64,000 bases of DNA from Saururus chinensis (Eukaryota > Streptophyta > Magnoliopsida > Piperales > Saururaceae): NCBI GenBank assembly GCA_035235625.1, contig CP141145.1:7006001-7070000 (forward strand), given 5' to 3'. Within the stretch, counting starts at the first letter, position 1. Every line of letters starts with the position of its first letter. Positions 23,567 to 35,155 of the stretch are shown here, one piece after another. Below the pieces are notes generated by a model. That model worked only from the letters and a program-made list of their open reading frames with translations, was not told the origin of the DNA and did no database searches. Made by a program: the position numbers and the translations under genes.

Positions 23567-23784
23567 ATCATCACATATATTTCCCCTAAACTTAACCACA
23601 TAAATCACAGGCATTCATCATGATATATTAGCATAACTTGTGCATGACTACTCATCACATACATATACTCATAAGATCATCACATATATTTCCCCTAAAC
23701 TTAACCACATAAATCACAGGCATTCATCATGATATATTAGCATAACTTGTGCATGACTACTCATCACATACATATACTCATAAG
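23567..23784. repeat. Two perfect 109-bp tandem copies
   Basis: Units 23567-23675 and 23676-23784 read identically by eye, and a third degraded start begins at 23785. They lie in the outer family-2-like LTR. Perfect identity within such an eroded LTR suggests a recent local duplication. Confidence 0.85.
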
Positions 23785-23799
23785 ATCATTACATATCTC

Positions 23800-24088
23800 C
23801 TTCATACAATTTCATATGGCATATCATGATATCACCTCATTCATGATTCATTTCCAATGCATTCATCCATCCTACATATCATTTCACATAGTATATCACA
23901 ATATCATCTCATTCATGATTCATTTCCAATGCATTCATCCATCCTGCATACCATAGTATATCACAATATCATCTCATTCATGATTAATTTCCAATGCATC
24001 CATCCATCCTGCATACCATTTCACATATTATATCACAATATCATCTCATTCAAAATTCTTATTCATCGCATACATTCACCCTGCATAA
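23800..24088. repeat. About four 65-72-bp tandem units
   Basis: Each unit carries TATATCACAATATCATCTCA-like sequence, then CATTCATGATTCATTTCCAA and ATCCATCCTGCATAC. They follow directly on the 109-bp duplication. The family-2 LTR at 29185 has a comparable array in the same part of the LTR. Confidence 0.8.
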
Positions 24089-25630
24089 TAGTGTCTCAAC
24101 ACATTAATCCATAATCATGCATATCAAAACATATCCACATGGTCACATAAACTTAATTATCCCTACACAACCTGTGCAATCTTGGGCATAATATTATCTC
24201 ATACATATTCATCATCAATAATGGTGAACGTCTCCATCATGGAGAAAAATACAATCATGCCACATAGGCTAGACGTAGTTCAATTTCTACGAAGAAAACC
24301 TAAGTTGTTCAGGGTAGTCAACCCCTCCATCTGCTCGCCCTAGACAATCCTGGCCAAGAACATCCAAATCCCACATAGGGAACCTAAAGCAGTGTGTTCG
24401 CCGTGGACATCTCTATGGTGGAAGAGTCCAAATTCCCACATATGGAACTTAGAACACGTGGTAGCCGGTTGATCATTTATAATTAAACCCTTTGCAAGTG
24501 TACAAGGTAATTGTAATAGTATAAATATTTAAGGGTTGTCAAACCTCAGGGATGGATGAATTATTATTAAATCTAAGATAGGAATTTGTTGATTAAAAAT
24601 AAAAAGAACTTAAACTTAAATTAAGCAAAAGAAGGAATAAACTATATCAAAAGCAAGAGATCAATATGATGAAATTTACTTAGGAAATTTAATCTACTAT
24701 AGAACCATAACAATTCCTTAACTTTTAATCTAAATCTAGTGTGAATATGAATAAGTATTCTCAGCTATAAGTGTAAGGTCCCTGATTTTTCTACGATTTT
24801 CTGTGATTTTCCTGCTATTTTTCTAGTCATTTTCGACAGGAAAATGTGACGCTTTGGCGTATTCATATTTATATATTTTCCCCTGTATTTATACCCGTAG
24901 AGTCTGGTGTGGGGCTCAGTCGAAGGCTGCAGGCCTCGCTGTGCACTTACGGCGCGAATTTTGGAGCTACGACACGTAACCGGGAGGTGAACGTGTATTG
25001 GGGACGTAGATATAAAAATTAAAAAGATTAACAATGTATATAAATCATTCATCGGTTTCCAGAACCGGCATCCATAAAAATGAAACGACGTCCAGTAGTT
25101 TTTGGAGAAACCCGAGCTCAATTCCGGTCGCTCCATTCTCCCTCCTTCAACATTGGATTCCATTGATTTTTGTCAGGATCTGCTTTGCCTCACCGCCATG
25201 AGTCTGTAGACACTGGCTATGACTTCCTCCAAGACCTCTTCGCTCCTCCACGAGGTACCGAACCTTTTTTCAGGTTTTTTACTCCTTCAATCCTATTTTT
25301 GAGCTATGGGTGTACGATTTTGACGTTGTTTACGGCCGCCCTCAACTAGACTTATGTTTAGTTGGCTGCTAGGAACTCATAGGCATTGGCTAGAGCCGCC
25401 GCCATGCTTTCTTCTCTCCATGGTGAGCTACGGGCACATTGGTCGGGTTTTGTTCCCATTTTCCATCTCACTGTCCGTGGGATTTTTTGGACGTCGGTGT
25501 GTTTCCGGTCATTGTCCGGTCACCGGTAGGACTCCATCCAGCCTACCTCGACCCGGTGTCGGTTGGGATTTGCCGTTTCCAACCCCATCTCGCCCCTATT
25601 GCCTTGCTCCGCCCGATTAGACGCTTTGGG

Positions 25631-28600
25631 TGTAATATCCCTAATTTTTCCGAGTTTCAAAATTTAAATACGTGGAAATTATGGTATTTGACCTATTGAC
25701 ATTTTTATTAGAATAACTTTCTCTCTAGATAGAATTTGGGGCTGAAACTAATTCTATTGGAAAGTACACGGAAAGAGCTTCGAAACGCCACTAAGAACGC
25801 GCGAATCGGAGTCCGGATGAGGGAGAAACGACCATCTAAAGTTGAACATATCGTGCAGGACCCGTTTACCCGAATTGAACGCGCGAACTGTCTGTTTAAG
25901 TTGCGATGTGGGCCCGATAAATTACTGTTCCAAAATTGGATTTTTGAGGCATAATTCCTCATGGGATTAGGAGCCCTAATCCCATACCTATAAAAGGCCT
26001 TCTTAGGGCACAATTTGGGGGTCTTTTGCCCGATGAGAGCAGAGAATGGAGATTTTTGAGGAAAGGGAAGAGGAGTGGCCAAGGGAATTTTCCGGCGAAA
26101 CTTCAGCAGCGGTGGATCGACGTCAACTCGGCCACGGAGGTAGGATTTCAAATTATGATTATTAAGGATTTTAATAACGGATTTGAATGAAAATAGTAGT
26201 GATTTCTGCAAAAATAGCGATTTCAGCATAATACTATTCATATGAATAGTAGTATAACTGTTGGCCAGACCTGTTGGAGGGCCGGGGGCTGTACTGGCCT
26301 CTCTCCTCGACGGTCGTAGCTCCGGCCACATCGGCTGTGTCTCGGGCTGTATCGGCCCTGGCACCGGTGGCCTTGGCGGCGGCAGTTTCGGCTGCCGTTG
26401 TGCAGGCCACCGTTTCGTTGCAGAGTATAAAAAAAAATAGAACTTGGGGCGGCGCGGCGCTGCCGCCGGCCGGAAGATGGACCAGGGCAGCCGGGATCGC
26501 TGGAAGATGACGATCCGGTCAAGCCCGGCCCATCGGCCGGCCGTGGCAGCTGCTGTCGCGACGCCACCGCCAGAGTTAAAAAAAAATTGGGTCGGCCGAT
26601 TGGCCCACTGCTGGCCACCGGTAGGCCGCGGGCCCCGGCTCAACGGAATTGCCGCTTGGCGGCGATCCTGTGGAGCCCAGCCCACCACCCCGCCGTGGCG
26701 GCTAGGGGCGGCGCCGCTAGAGGCAAATATGCCTCTGGCCAGACGCAGGGAAGACGACCCGCGTTGCGGGTCGTCGACCCAAATCAACCCGGTCCGGGTT
26801 GGTTTAGAAAAAAAAAAGGAAAGAAAAGGGGGGATAGAACCGGGTCCGGTTCAGAGGGCTTCAAATGTCAAAAAAATCGTATAAAATTACTATTATACCT
26901 AGAGAGGTTTGGGACTATGCTGACCAAGTTTCAGCTAGGGGATAAATCCTAGAGATTGTGAAATGACCTTTTTACCCTTGATAGTTAAATCATTGTGTGA
27001 GAACCATTTGCCTGACTTCGAGGCCCTGGTTCAGGGCCCTAGGAGTTTATAAAAAAATTGGGAAATTTCTCAATGAGATTTTAATAGGTAAAATATTTAT
27101 AGGCCATTATCTTGGTGAAGAAAAATACCAATGAGTGGTTAATTAACCATTTTACCCTTGGGGTTTATAGTAAACCATTAAGACAACTTGGGTCGGTTCA
27201 AGGGGTTCACGACCCCGTCACATGCCAGGAAAATTACACAAAGTCCATGAAGGCCATTAGTACCCTTGAGTTTAATTTTGGACCTATTTGATGTCATTAA
27301 GGCCTTAAACCAAATGACAGAAATACCCTTATGCAAATCGGCCCGTATTCGCGTGGATGCTATTAACGGGCCAATGTAATATTGAAACATTTTGAGAGGT
27401 TAAAGACTTACCCAAGTGCAGAGAGGACTGTATCCAATGTTGGATAATTACTCTAATGCCCTTAGGTGCATTTCGACCAGTTTAATAAAGATTTATTAAG
27501 CTAACCTAAGGAGGGTTAGGCACGTGAGCTCGAACAATTTAATATCATTAATGGATTTTATTATTGATATTATGATCTGCTTGGACCTGTGTAGTTCTTA
27601 TGGTTTATGTTGTTCTTTGTTTCAATTTATGAATTGATGTTGTGATAGTAATTTATCACTATATTTAAATTATTGAAAGAATAATTGTTTGGGGTTTGAT
27701 AGCTTTGGATTGGGCAAGAACACCTAATCAAGATAAAGACTAAAATACCTCAGAGGGGTCTGGGATTAGTTCATGCAGTGAACAAAGCCTTTGACCTGAC
27801 GATTTGCCTTGGTTGATGAACCTATGGCATGTCTCAAGTTGTAAACCTTAGTCTAGAAGGGACTAATAGGGTTTGGGATAGTCATTCGGAATCCTGGCTT
27901 ATAGATGAGCAAGATAGGGTTCAGAATGGTTTCCTAAGTTTTAGCTCTATTGAGGAGCTGCTGATTTGACCGTGTAGTTGCACCTCCCCATTGGAGGGAG
28001 TTCTTTGTGTGTCGGGCTCACCGCAGATCTATTGAGGATCTTTTAGTGTACACGCAATTAGGGTCGCTGACATCCTGCTTGGTTGGAGTCTCTGACCACT
28101 TCTGTTCAGGTGCAGTTGTAGGCCATGCCCTTCCACTCCGGTCAGGTCCTTATGGGCTAGGTTGGGAGATGGCACTTCCTGGTGGATTCCAGGGGCCTGG
28201 TGGATTCCAGGATGTTTCATTGTCATTTGCCACTTAGGTTGACATCTAATTATCGAACAATGGTTCGAGAAATAATTAATAACATTGATTGATATTGCTT
28301 GTCTAATTAGAACAAGTGGAACGATTAAAGGACTTGCATAAAATGTAGGTTGCTTGAAAATACTTAAGCATTGCATGGGTGATGCTATGCTTCTTAGTAT
28401 AGTGTAGTTTTTAGGCAAAACTACGTTTGGATCCGATCTTGTTGGAAACATTGGAGATGTTGTCTGATGAGTACGTAGGCAACTAACATCGGGTGATGTT
28501 GGCCCGATCCGAAAAAATACTAATAAAACCTTTTGTCCATTGGAAGCTCTTCTCCTGAAGGCGGAGATGCTCCATTGTGGTTGTGGTTGTTGTTTGGTTT

Positions 28601-28947
28601 GCTTTATTGTAGATTCTCCAGGCGACGACAAGTGAGACCAAGGCAGGCGAGCTCAAGAGGTTTCCGCATTTTTGAAACTCCGATACATAAGTGTACCTTA
28701 AGCATGAGCGTCAACTTGTTATTTATTTTCAGACGGGTGACAGACTTGTACTTAGATGGATGAGCTGGTCTTTATGAATTTTCAGACGTTAAATAATATC
28801 ATGTGATTTGATATTCATATTTGTGAACCCCAGTTATCATGACCTGGATATTTAATTGAAGGGTTTGTTTTGTATTTAAAGAAAAAAAATTTCCCTACCT
28901 ATCGTTCGTGCTATTTAAAAAGGGTTTTAAAAATCCGGGTCGTGACA
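25631..28947 (+). mobile_element. Family-1 solo LTR, copy 1
   Basis: TGTAATATCCC to GGGTCGTGACA, 3317 bp, with perfect TTGGG duplications (25626-25630 and 28948-28952). It is inserted in the family-3 LTR. Landmarks are an AATCGGAGTCCGGATGA block at 25803, a TATA box at 25989, a GC-rich segment at 26260-26800, and a hairpin AACATC-GGGT-GATGTT at about 28485-28500. The 3' part carries AGATTCTCCAGGCGACGACA at about 28611. There is no element coding sequence; the long antisense frame at 25708-26787 is judged spurious. Confidence 0.88.
25989..25996 (+). promoter_or_regulatory. TATA box, family-1 copy 1
   Basis: TATAAAAG, 358 bp into the LTR, 20 bp after CCCTAATCCC and matched by TATAAAAA at the same place in copy 2. 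Confidence 0.6.
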
Positions 28948-29524
28948 TTGGGTGCGTCTCGGGTCATTGCCATTGGCGAGCTATGGCCCATTTGGCCATC
29001 ATGGGCTCTGCCCCGGCTCAGCGACAATGAGGGTCAGCCCCACTTGGCCCGATTATTCTTCTGCTCGAAATGGGCCGCTTGCCATTTGCCCTATACCGTG
29101 CGAGATGCACAGCCGCCCTCACCATGGGTTTTGGTTGTGGGTGGCTATCGGCGACGTCACTGGTTAGTTTGGCCATAGCTAGGGTGTAAGGACCCTCATC
29201 TCTAAACCGGTTTTTGGTTTTCTTTAATTATCGGTTATCGTGAGGTTAACACGTTTTCTGATTTATTCGGTGATTTCTGAATAAGTTGTGTTTATGATGG
29301 TTTTAACCAAAATCAACTTTAAGATTAGTGATTTTAAAACAAATGTGAATTTTTAGGATTTTTTTGAATTTTTACTATTTTTTCAAAAATTAGGGTTTTG
29401 GCAGGACCCCTGTGGGCCCCACCGTCGAAACTTTGGTTTTTGGGTCAAATTTGTAAATACCCATTTTTAGCCTACTTTTCCTATTTACACCTCATAACTT
29501 ACCCATACATACCCCAACCCTTAT

Positions 29525-29532
29525 TATAAAAG
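29525..29532 (+). promoter_or_regulatory. TATA box, family-2 forward copy
   Basis: TATAAAAG followed by GCCAAACCTGAGCC. The reverse copy has the same box at 45417-45424. Confidence 0.6.
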
Positions 29533-30205
29533 GCCAAACCTGAGCCATTTCCATTTTTGGGAATAGGCTAAGGAGGAGAGGTCAGGCCTAATCCCCAATT
29601 AGGCCCGGATTAGAAGGTGTTTAAGGTAAGCCTACTCTAATTAAGCACTAAACCCTAGCTTTCTTCTTAATCTCTTCTAAATCTACCATTTCCCCTTTGT
29701 TTCAATTCATTTTTGGACATCAAAAATTACTGATTTGTATTTTACTACAAACCCTAGCTTTCAAATTTTGATTTTTATGTTCAACAAGCCCTAGATCTAA
29801 GTTTTAATTAGGGATTTCTTTGGTAAATCGATTTTTAATGGAGTTTAATTCAAACTCTATGTTTTTGTAAGGTTTTCAAGAAGGGTGACCATCAAATCCA
29901 AGCTTAATCAAGGGATAAGGTAATGGACTTTCAAATTTTCAGTTTATCCATGGTAAAATTCTTCATTTTTGGCTTATTTTGAATGGAGTTACTTGATTTG
30001 GTGTGCTAATGGCATGATTAGAAAATGGTAATCTTTAATCCCAATTTCATAGGGCTTTATCTTGTTATGATATGGTTTAGCATTCTGGAAGTCATGGAGG
30101 ACTTTTGATGATAAAGAGGGTGTTAGATGTTGATTTGAAGTGTTATCAATGGTGTTTCGGTTTGAGATTGTGAAAGGAAGAAGATGGTCAGTTCTGCCTT
30201 GTTGG

Positions 30206-30372
30206 CGTTTGAACGGCCCTCCTGGGCATTCGAACGGCAACCCTGTCGGATCGACAGATTTCCAGTTCAGCCGATCGAACGGCCTACTGGGCGTTCGAAC
30301 GGCCAAACTGTGAATTTGAATTTTTCCCGTTTAGCCGATCGAACGGCCTGCATGGCGTTTGAATGGCTACAC
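30206..30372. repeat. Cluster of self-complementary TCGAACGGCC words
   Basis: Five to six near-copies of TCGAACGGCC and its complement-like partner GGGCGTTCGA are spaced 5-40 bp apart. Pairs such as TCGAACGGCC-TACTG-GGGCGTTCGA can fold back. Eroded versions occur in the reverse family-2 copy (44648-44760), in the outer layer (about 48188-48230) and in the TGATAAG-type LTR (about 36520-36560). Confidence 0.7.
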
Positions 30373-31444
30373 AGCAAAATTGTGTTCTAATGCATGATGT
30401 TTATTTCAATGATTTCACTTTAGCTTGCCAATTTTATATGAATGTGGAGTGTTTTGAGCTATGTTATGCTACTGGAGAGGCATGCTATTGAGGTTATGGA
30501 GTTGGGATATATGATTAGAGATTTGTAGAATGACTTATATTTTGTGGCATGATGTTGGAATTGTCATCTTGAAATTGAGAATGGTTGATTCTCTATGGTT
30601 AAGCATATTTTCAGTAGGACTACAACCTATTATTGAACTGATTTGGCATGATAAAATGTGGTTAGTTGATGTGTGGATGTTGGTGAATGCCATGACTCAA
30701 GGATGAAATGAATGATCTTATATGTGTTTAGCCTTTGTGGTTGAGTTTTGATTTGAGTTATGATTTCAACGTTTCTTCTCCTATGATTTCCGCTGGAATT
30801 CATGAGTAGATGTTAATTCACATGTGTAGTGTGGTAGTGAGTTTAATTTCAAGCATGTTGACATGCATTGTGTGAAATGTTTCTACTAGGTACACACACA
30901 CACATGGGGTTTAATGATGATGTTGAAGCTTGATATTATGATTATGAATGATGCATTAGGGGCTGATGAGAACACTTATCATGGATTAGGATTCATGTAT
31001 GTCTTGCTCATGTATGTACCATGCTGCATGCATCATGAAAATGGATTTCCAATTGAGGTTTCATCGAGATTAACCGAATTTGACCGATTGGATGCAATGT
31101 GGTGAAATTGTGTGCCGGATTGATTGGTCTGAAAGGACATGTTTTGATTTGAATTCCTTCGTGGAACATATGCACTCCCCGGGTTGAGTCTAGTTAAATG
31201 GAATTATGTGGAGACGAGTTGTGTACTTGTCTTGCGGATTGTGAGAATGTTATTTCCTGCTCTAGATTCTGTGTGAGAATGGGACATCCATGCCAGGATC
31301 GTCCAGGGCGAGCAGTTTTTAGGGATTGACAACCCCGATCTTTCTTTAATTCTTGTGTGGAATTTTGGACCATGACACGCCTTTGTGGCCTTGTCTATGT
31401 TCTCGTCTGTGTGACACTAAATTATGATTACTCCTTGATGGAGG

Positions 31445-31670
31445 TTGTTATGATATGATGCATGATGGAATATGTACATTAGAGATACATTCATGCAGGT
31501 TGATTATGATATGATGCATGATGGAATATGTATGTTAGAGATACATTTATGCAGGTTGTTATGATATGATGCATGTGGAAATATGTATGTTAGAGATACA
31601 TCCATGCAGGTTGATTATGATATGATGCATGATGGAATATGTATGTTAGAGATACATTCATGCAGGGTGT
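31445..31670. repeat. Four tandem units of about 55-60 bp
   Basis: Units contain TATGATATGATGCATGATGG, AATATGTATGTTAGAGATAC and TCATGCAGGTTG with a few changes. The reverse family-2 copy has the same sequence as three units at about 43085-43235. Confidence 0.85.
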
Positions 31671-33109
31671 TATGATGAGAATGAAATTATGTGGATTATG
31701 CACTATGATGCAATTTTAGGTGATGGGTATGCGTGATCAGAAAATGATGCACCATGTAAATCTTTGATCCGAATGATCATATTGCTATGCTATCGTATTT
31801 TTGATGTTGATAGTAATATTAAAAACCATTGCTGAGTCTGTTAAACTCACCCCTCTTTCTTGTGTTTTGCTTTGGGGCTGCGTGGTGCGACACGCAGACA
31901 GACAGGATCTCCTCTTTGAGGAAAGGTCGGAGATGACTTGGATGTGATCATGGAGATCTTTGTGTGACTTCATTTTCTTTGGTTTTATGCTTTATGTTTA
32001 GAACCTTTGTGTAGGGTTCTTTGTTTTGGATTTATGTCACATTTTACAGTTATGTTTGCTTAAGACTTATTTTGAGCCAGTGTGGGCTTTAGTTAACTAA
32101 GCATGTGGGTTTGAGATTAGTTGTTTACTTTGTGATAAGCAACTCTCTTTCTTTCCTTCTTATTTACTCTTGCTCAAAGGATTGTGCATACTCCGTAATT
32201 CTATTAAATCACCCATGGTTAGGGTCAAGTCTTCCGCTAAATCGTTTCTCAATTTCCCTTTGTCGCCCCCGCGCGCTTGACCAGCCCTTGGACCGGGTTC
32301 GGCTCGGGTTGGGCATCACCGGGGCGTGACATAGGGCCTTAGCCCTGTTGGCCTTTTCTGGGCCTTGGGTCATCTTTGTTCAGCCCTCTCCCCCACCCCT
32401 TTGGGTCGCGTGTGCATGTGGCCACGCGTGTGCTTTTGGGTTTAGGCACCGCTTTTCCGCTGCTTGACCATTGGTTGGCTTTGCCACCAAATGGAGTTGA
32501 CACAGAGCCGTCCTCCATCTCTCCTCTATCCTCGAGCATTGCCCCACGCTCTCTGCCCTTATGTGGGCCCTTGTTGACATGAAATCGCCTCCGTTGGGTG
32601 CAGTCCATGGACGATTTCGACATCATGCGATAGGTCAAGTACATCTTAGCCACCAGCCGATCTTCAGTGAGTACATCATCGACTTTTGGTCGCACCGCCA
32701 CTTATGTTGGCTTGACTTTTCTCCCGGTCATCCTAGTGTGCCGCCGTGGATCGCGGGTTCTGCCGCATTGACTTCTGACACCCTGTTTGGCCATGATAGT
32801 TCCGGTGCTTCCTAAAATCCTCGGGACAACAGCTCTCTCCACTTGGCAAAGGTTTTGACCGCCAACTCCACCGCCGACGCCGCCACCATCATGTGCTCAT
32901 CATCGAACGTCATGATTATGAGGTAGGGGAGCTTTGAACTCGTAATTTCATGATAGCATTCTTTGAATGAGTAGCAGCATGCTAGGATTGTATGATTCCA
33001 TGCTTCGGATGTTAAGTAATAATCCGATTGCATGATGTGCATGTAAGCATGATTATGTGGTATGTTGAAATGCATATGACATGCATGTTGGCTATAAGTA
33101 CATTGTATG

Positions 33110-33430
33110 TATGCATGTGCTAGTGATGACTAGCGTGAATGTTTGAAGTATGTTTGGATTATGCATGTGCTAGTGATGGCTAGCGTGCATGTTGAAGTAT
33201 GTTTGGATTATGTATGTGCTAGTGATGGCTAGCGTGTATGTTTGACGTATGTATGCATGTGCTAGTAATGGCTAGCGTGAATGTTTGAAGTATGTATGGA
33301 TCATGCATGTGCTAGTGATGGCTAGCGTGTATGTTTGACGTATGTATACATGTGCTAGTGATGGCTAGCGTGCATGTTTGAAGTATGTATAAATGTGTAT
33401 GTATGCACTAGTGATGACTAGTGAGCATGT
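33110..33430. repeat. Seven units of a 43-50-bp tandem repeat
   Basis: Each unit has GTGCTAGTGATGGCTAGCGT followed by ATGTTTGAAGTATGT. The core CTAGTGATGGCTAG is itself a short imperfect palindrome. It lies in the family-3 LTR. Confidence 0.85.
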
Positions 33431-34181
33431 TTGTAAGCTATGTATATATGATAGTATGTGTATGTTATACATATGTGATAGACATACGTAAGTATGATGA
33501 CATTTGCCTATGATATGGATATGTGTAAGTGTATGTGGGCAGAGGTATGGGCGATGGATAGTAGAGGTGACAGGTTTTTTTTCTGGATTTGGATATGGAT
33601 GTGTAAGCGTATGACGGATGGCAGAGGATATGAGTATGACGGGCAAGGATTAGAATGGATCGGTTTGGGTTGGATTGTATGTTGGGCGATTGTCAGACAG
33701 TAAGAGTGTGCATAATTATACAAGCATAATGTACAGATTATGAAGTGAAAAGTAAGTATAATAAGTGAGATATAAGTAAGAGGGCGACAAATGGGTTGGC
33801 TCTGAGGAGCTTCATTTGATGATGTCAGTGTAAGATGATTTGGCCATAAGGTGGATGGTGAAGTATGTAAGACTGTAAGGGTTTGATGTACGATGTGTTA
33901 TGATCATGATGTGGACGGGTTAAGTGAAGTCTGCTGCCCTGACGTACTTAGGTTTCGATTGGGCTCAGCTTCGGTTTGATCAGTCGAAGACTGTGAGTTT
34001 GTGTGGCATAATTGTACCGCATAATTTACTTAATTCAAACTTGAATTATAAGCACAACTAATGATAGCGTTGTGAGTTTGAGATCTGAGGGTTCGACGGA
34101 TTGAGTTCCGTGTTTGAGCTGGCCGCTATTGAGTCGGCCGAGCATTTCTCATGTCTTTCCATGGTGTTTATCCTGCAGGAT

Positions 34182-34440
34182 GTGGTCTATGTGCTGTATA
34201 GAGCACTGGACGTCTGATGCTCTATTGAGAGCGACATATATTTCCGGTTTGGTCTGTGTGCTGTATAAGCCTAGACGTTTAATGCTCTGTTGAGAGCGAT
34301 GTATGTTTCTGACTTTGGTTTGTGTGCTATATGAGCCCAGACGTTTGATGCTTTGTTGAGAGCGATGTACGTTTCTGACTTTGGTCTGTGTGCTATATAA
34401 GCCCAGACATTTGATGCTCTGTTGAGAGCGTTGTATGATT
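34182..34440. repeat. Four units of a 60-66-bp tandem repeat
   Basis: Units contain GGTCTGTGTGCTGTATAAGC, CAGACGTTTGATGCTCTGTT and GAGAGCGATGTATGTTTC with changes. They lie in the family-3 LTR. Confidence 0.85.
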
Positions 34441-34485
34441 CCGCCCAAGTATGGCACTGTATGTTTTCTGCCCAAGAGTGGCAAT

Positions 34486-34585
34486 GGCACTGTAAGACCC
34501 ATTATGGTGGGCAATTCTCTGGCACTACAAGACCCATTATGGTGAGCAATTCTATGGCACTATAAGACCCATTATGGTGGGCAAC
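34486..34585. repeat. Three units of a 36-40-bp tandem repeat
   Basis: Units read GGCACTGTAAGACCCATTAT then GGTGGGCAATTCT. Part of the series of arrays in the family-3 LTR. Confidence 0.8.
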
Positions 34586-34809
34586 TGTATGACCCCTTAT
34601 GTGTGGGTGTTTATGTTTGCGCACTCAGGTAAGTAGTATCATGGATCTACTCTTACTTGTTGACCCAGTGCCCCATGAGCATTGGTGTGCCTTACCTTCG
34701 GAAAAGTTCATGGCGTCTAGTCACTCCCTGGAGGTTAAGGTGTTGCCCCAGTGGCATTTTTTTCCTTTCGGCGTTGGAGCTTATTAGTTGTAATGAGCTT
34801 TAGTGGTCG

Positions 34810-35155
34810 ATAGTATGAGCAGGACTGTAAGAGTATGTATATGAGCATGACTATAAGTGTATGAGTATGAGCACAATTATAAGTGTATGTGTATGAGCAC
34901 GACTGTAAGCATATGTGTATGAGCACGACTGTAAGATTATGAGTATGAGCACAATTGTAAGCGTATGAGTATGAGCACGACTGTAAGAGTATGTGTATGA
35001 GTACGATTGTGAGAGTATGTTTCTGAGTAAGACAGTAAGTATGATTTTGTGTAAGTTGTATGAGTAAGGTCGTACGAGTATGATTGTATGAGTAAGGTCG
35101 TATAAGTATATGTATGTTGTACGAGAATGCGTACGGTGGTACGAGTAAGTTGTAA
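34810..35155. repeat. Array of about 24-bp units
   Basis: About ten or more degenerate units of GTATGAGCACGACTGTAAGA are arranged head to tail. Later units drift to GAGTAAGGTCGTACGAGTAT. The long minus-strand frame across this array is a by-product of the repeat. Confidence 0.8.

Larger units (their letters stand above)
29185..32331 (+). mobile_element. Family-2 solo LTR, forward copy
   Basis: TGTAAGGACCCTCATCTC to CACCGGGGCGTGACA, 3147 bp, with perfect TAGGG duplications (29180-29184 and 32332-32336) in the family-3 LTR. It carries a TATA box at 29525, a cluster of TCGAACGGCC words at 30206-30372, a tandem array at 31445-31670 and a TGAGT..ACTCACCCC hairpin at about 31833. Its close relative in reverse orientation lies at 42426-45883. 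No coding sequence was seen. Confidence 0.88.

Noticed and set aside
23747..24114. Two overlapping frames of 69 and 85 codons rich in His, Ile and Ser.
   Set aside because: They read the 65-72-bp tandem units of an LTR and repeat in step with them.
25708..26787. A 359-codon open frame on the minus strand, the longest after gag-pol, with a readable shifted counterpart in family-1 copy 3.
   Set aside because: It lies antisense in the GC-rich part of an LTR, is full of low-complexity Pro/Arg/Ala, and its counterparts in copies 2 and 3 are broken. High GC content explains the lack of stops.
28029..28631. A 200-codon minus-strand frame in family-1 copy 1.
   Set aside because: It spans the non-coding 3' half of a solo LTR, is broken in copies 2 and 3, and has no recognisable motif.
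34810..35155. Regularly spaced short repeats that superficially recall a CRISPR array.
   Set aside because: Units are contiguous and degenerate with no unique spacers, inside a plant LTR. It is a minisatellite.
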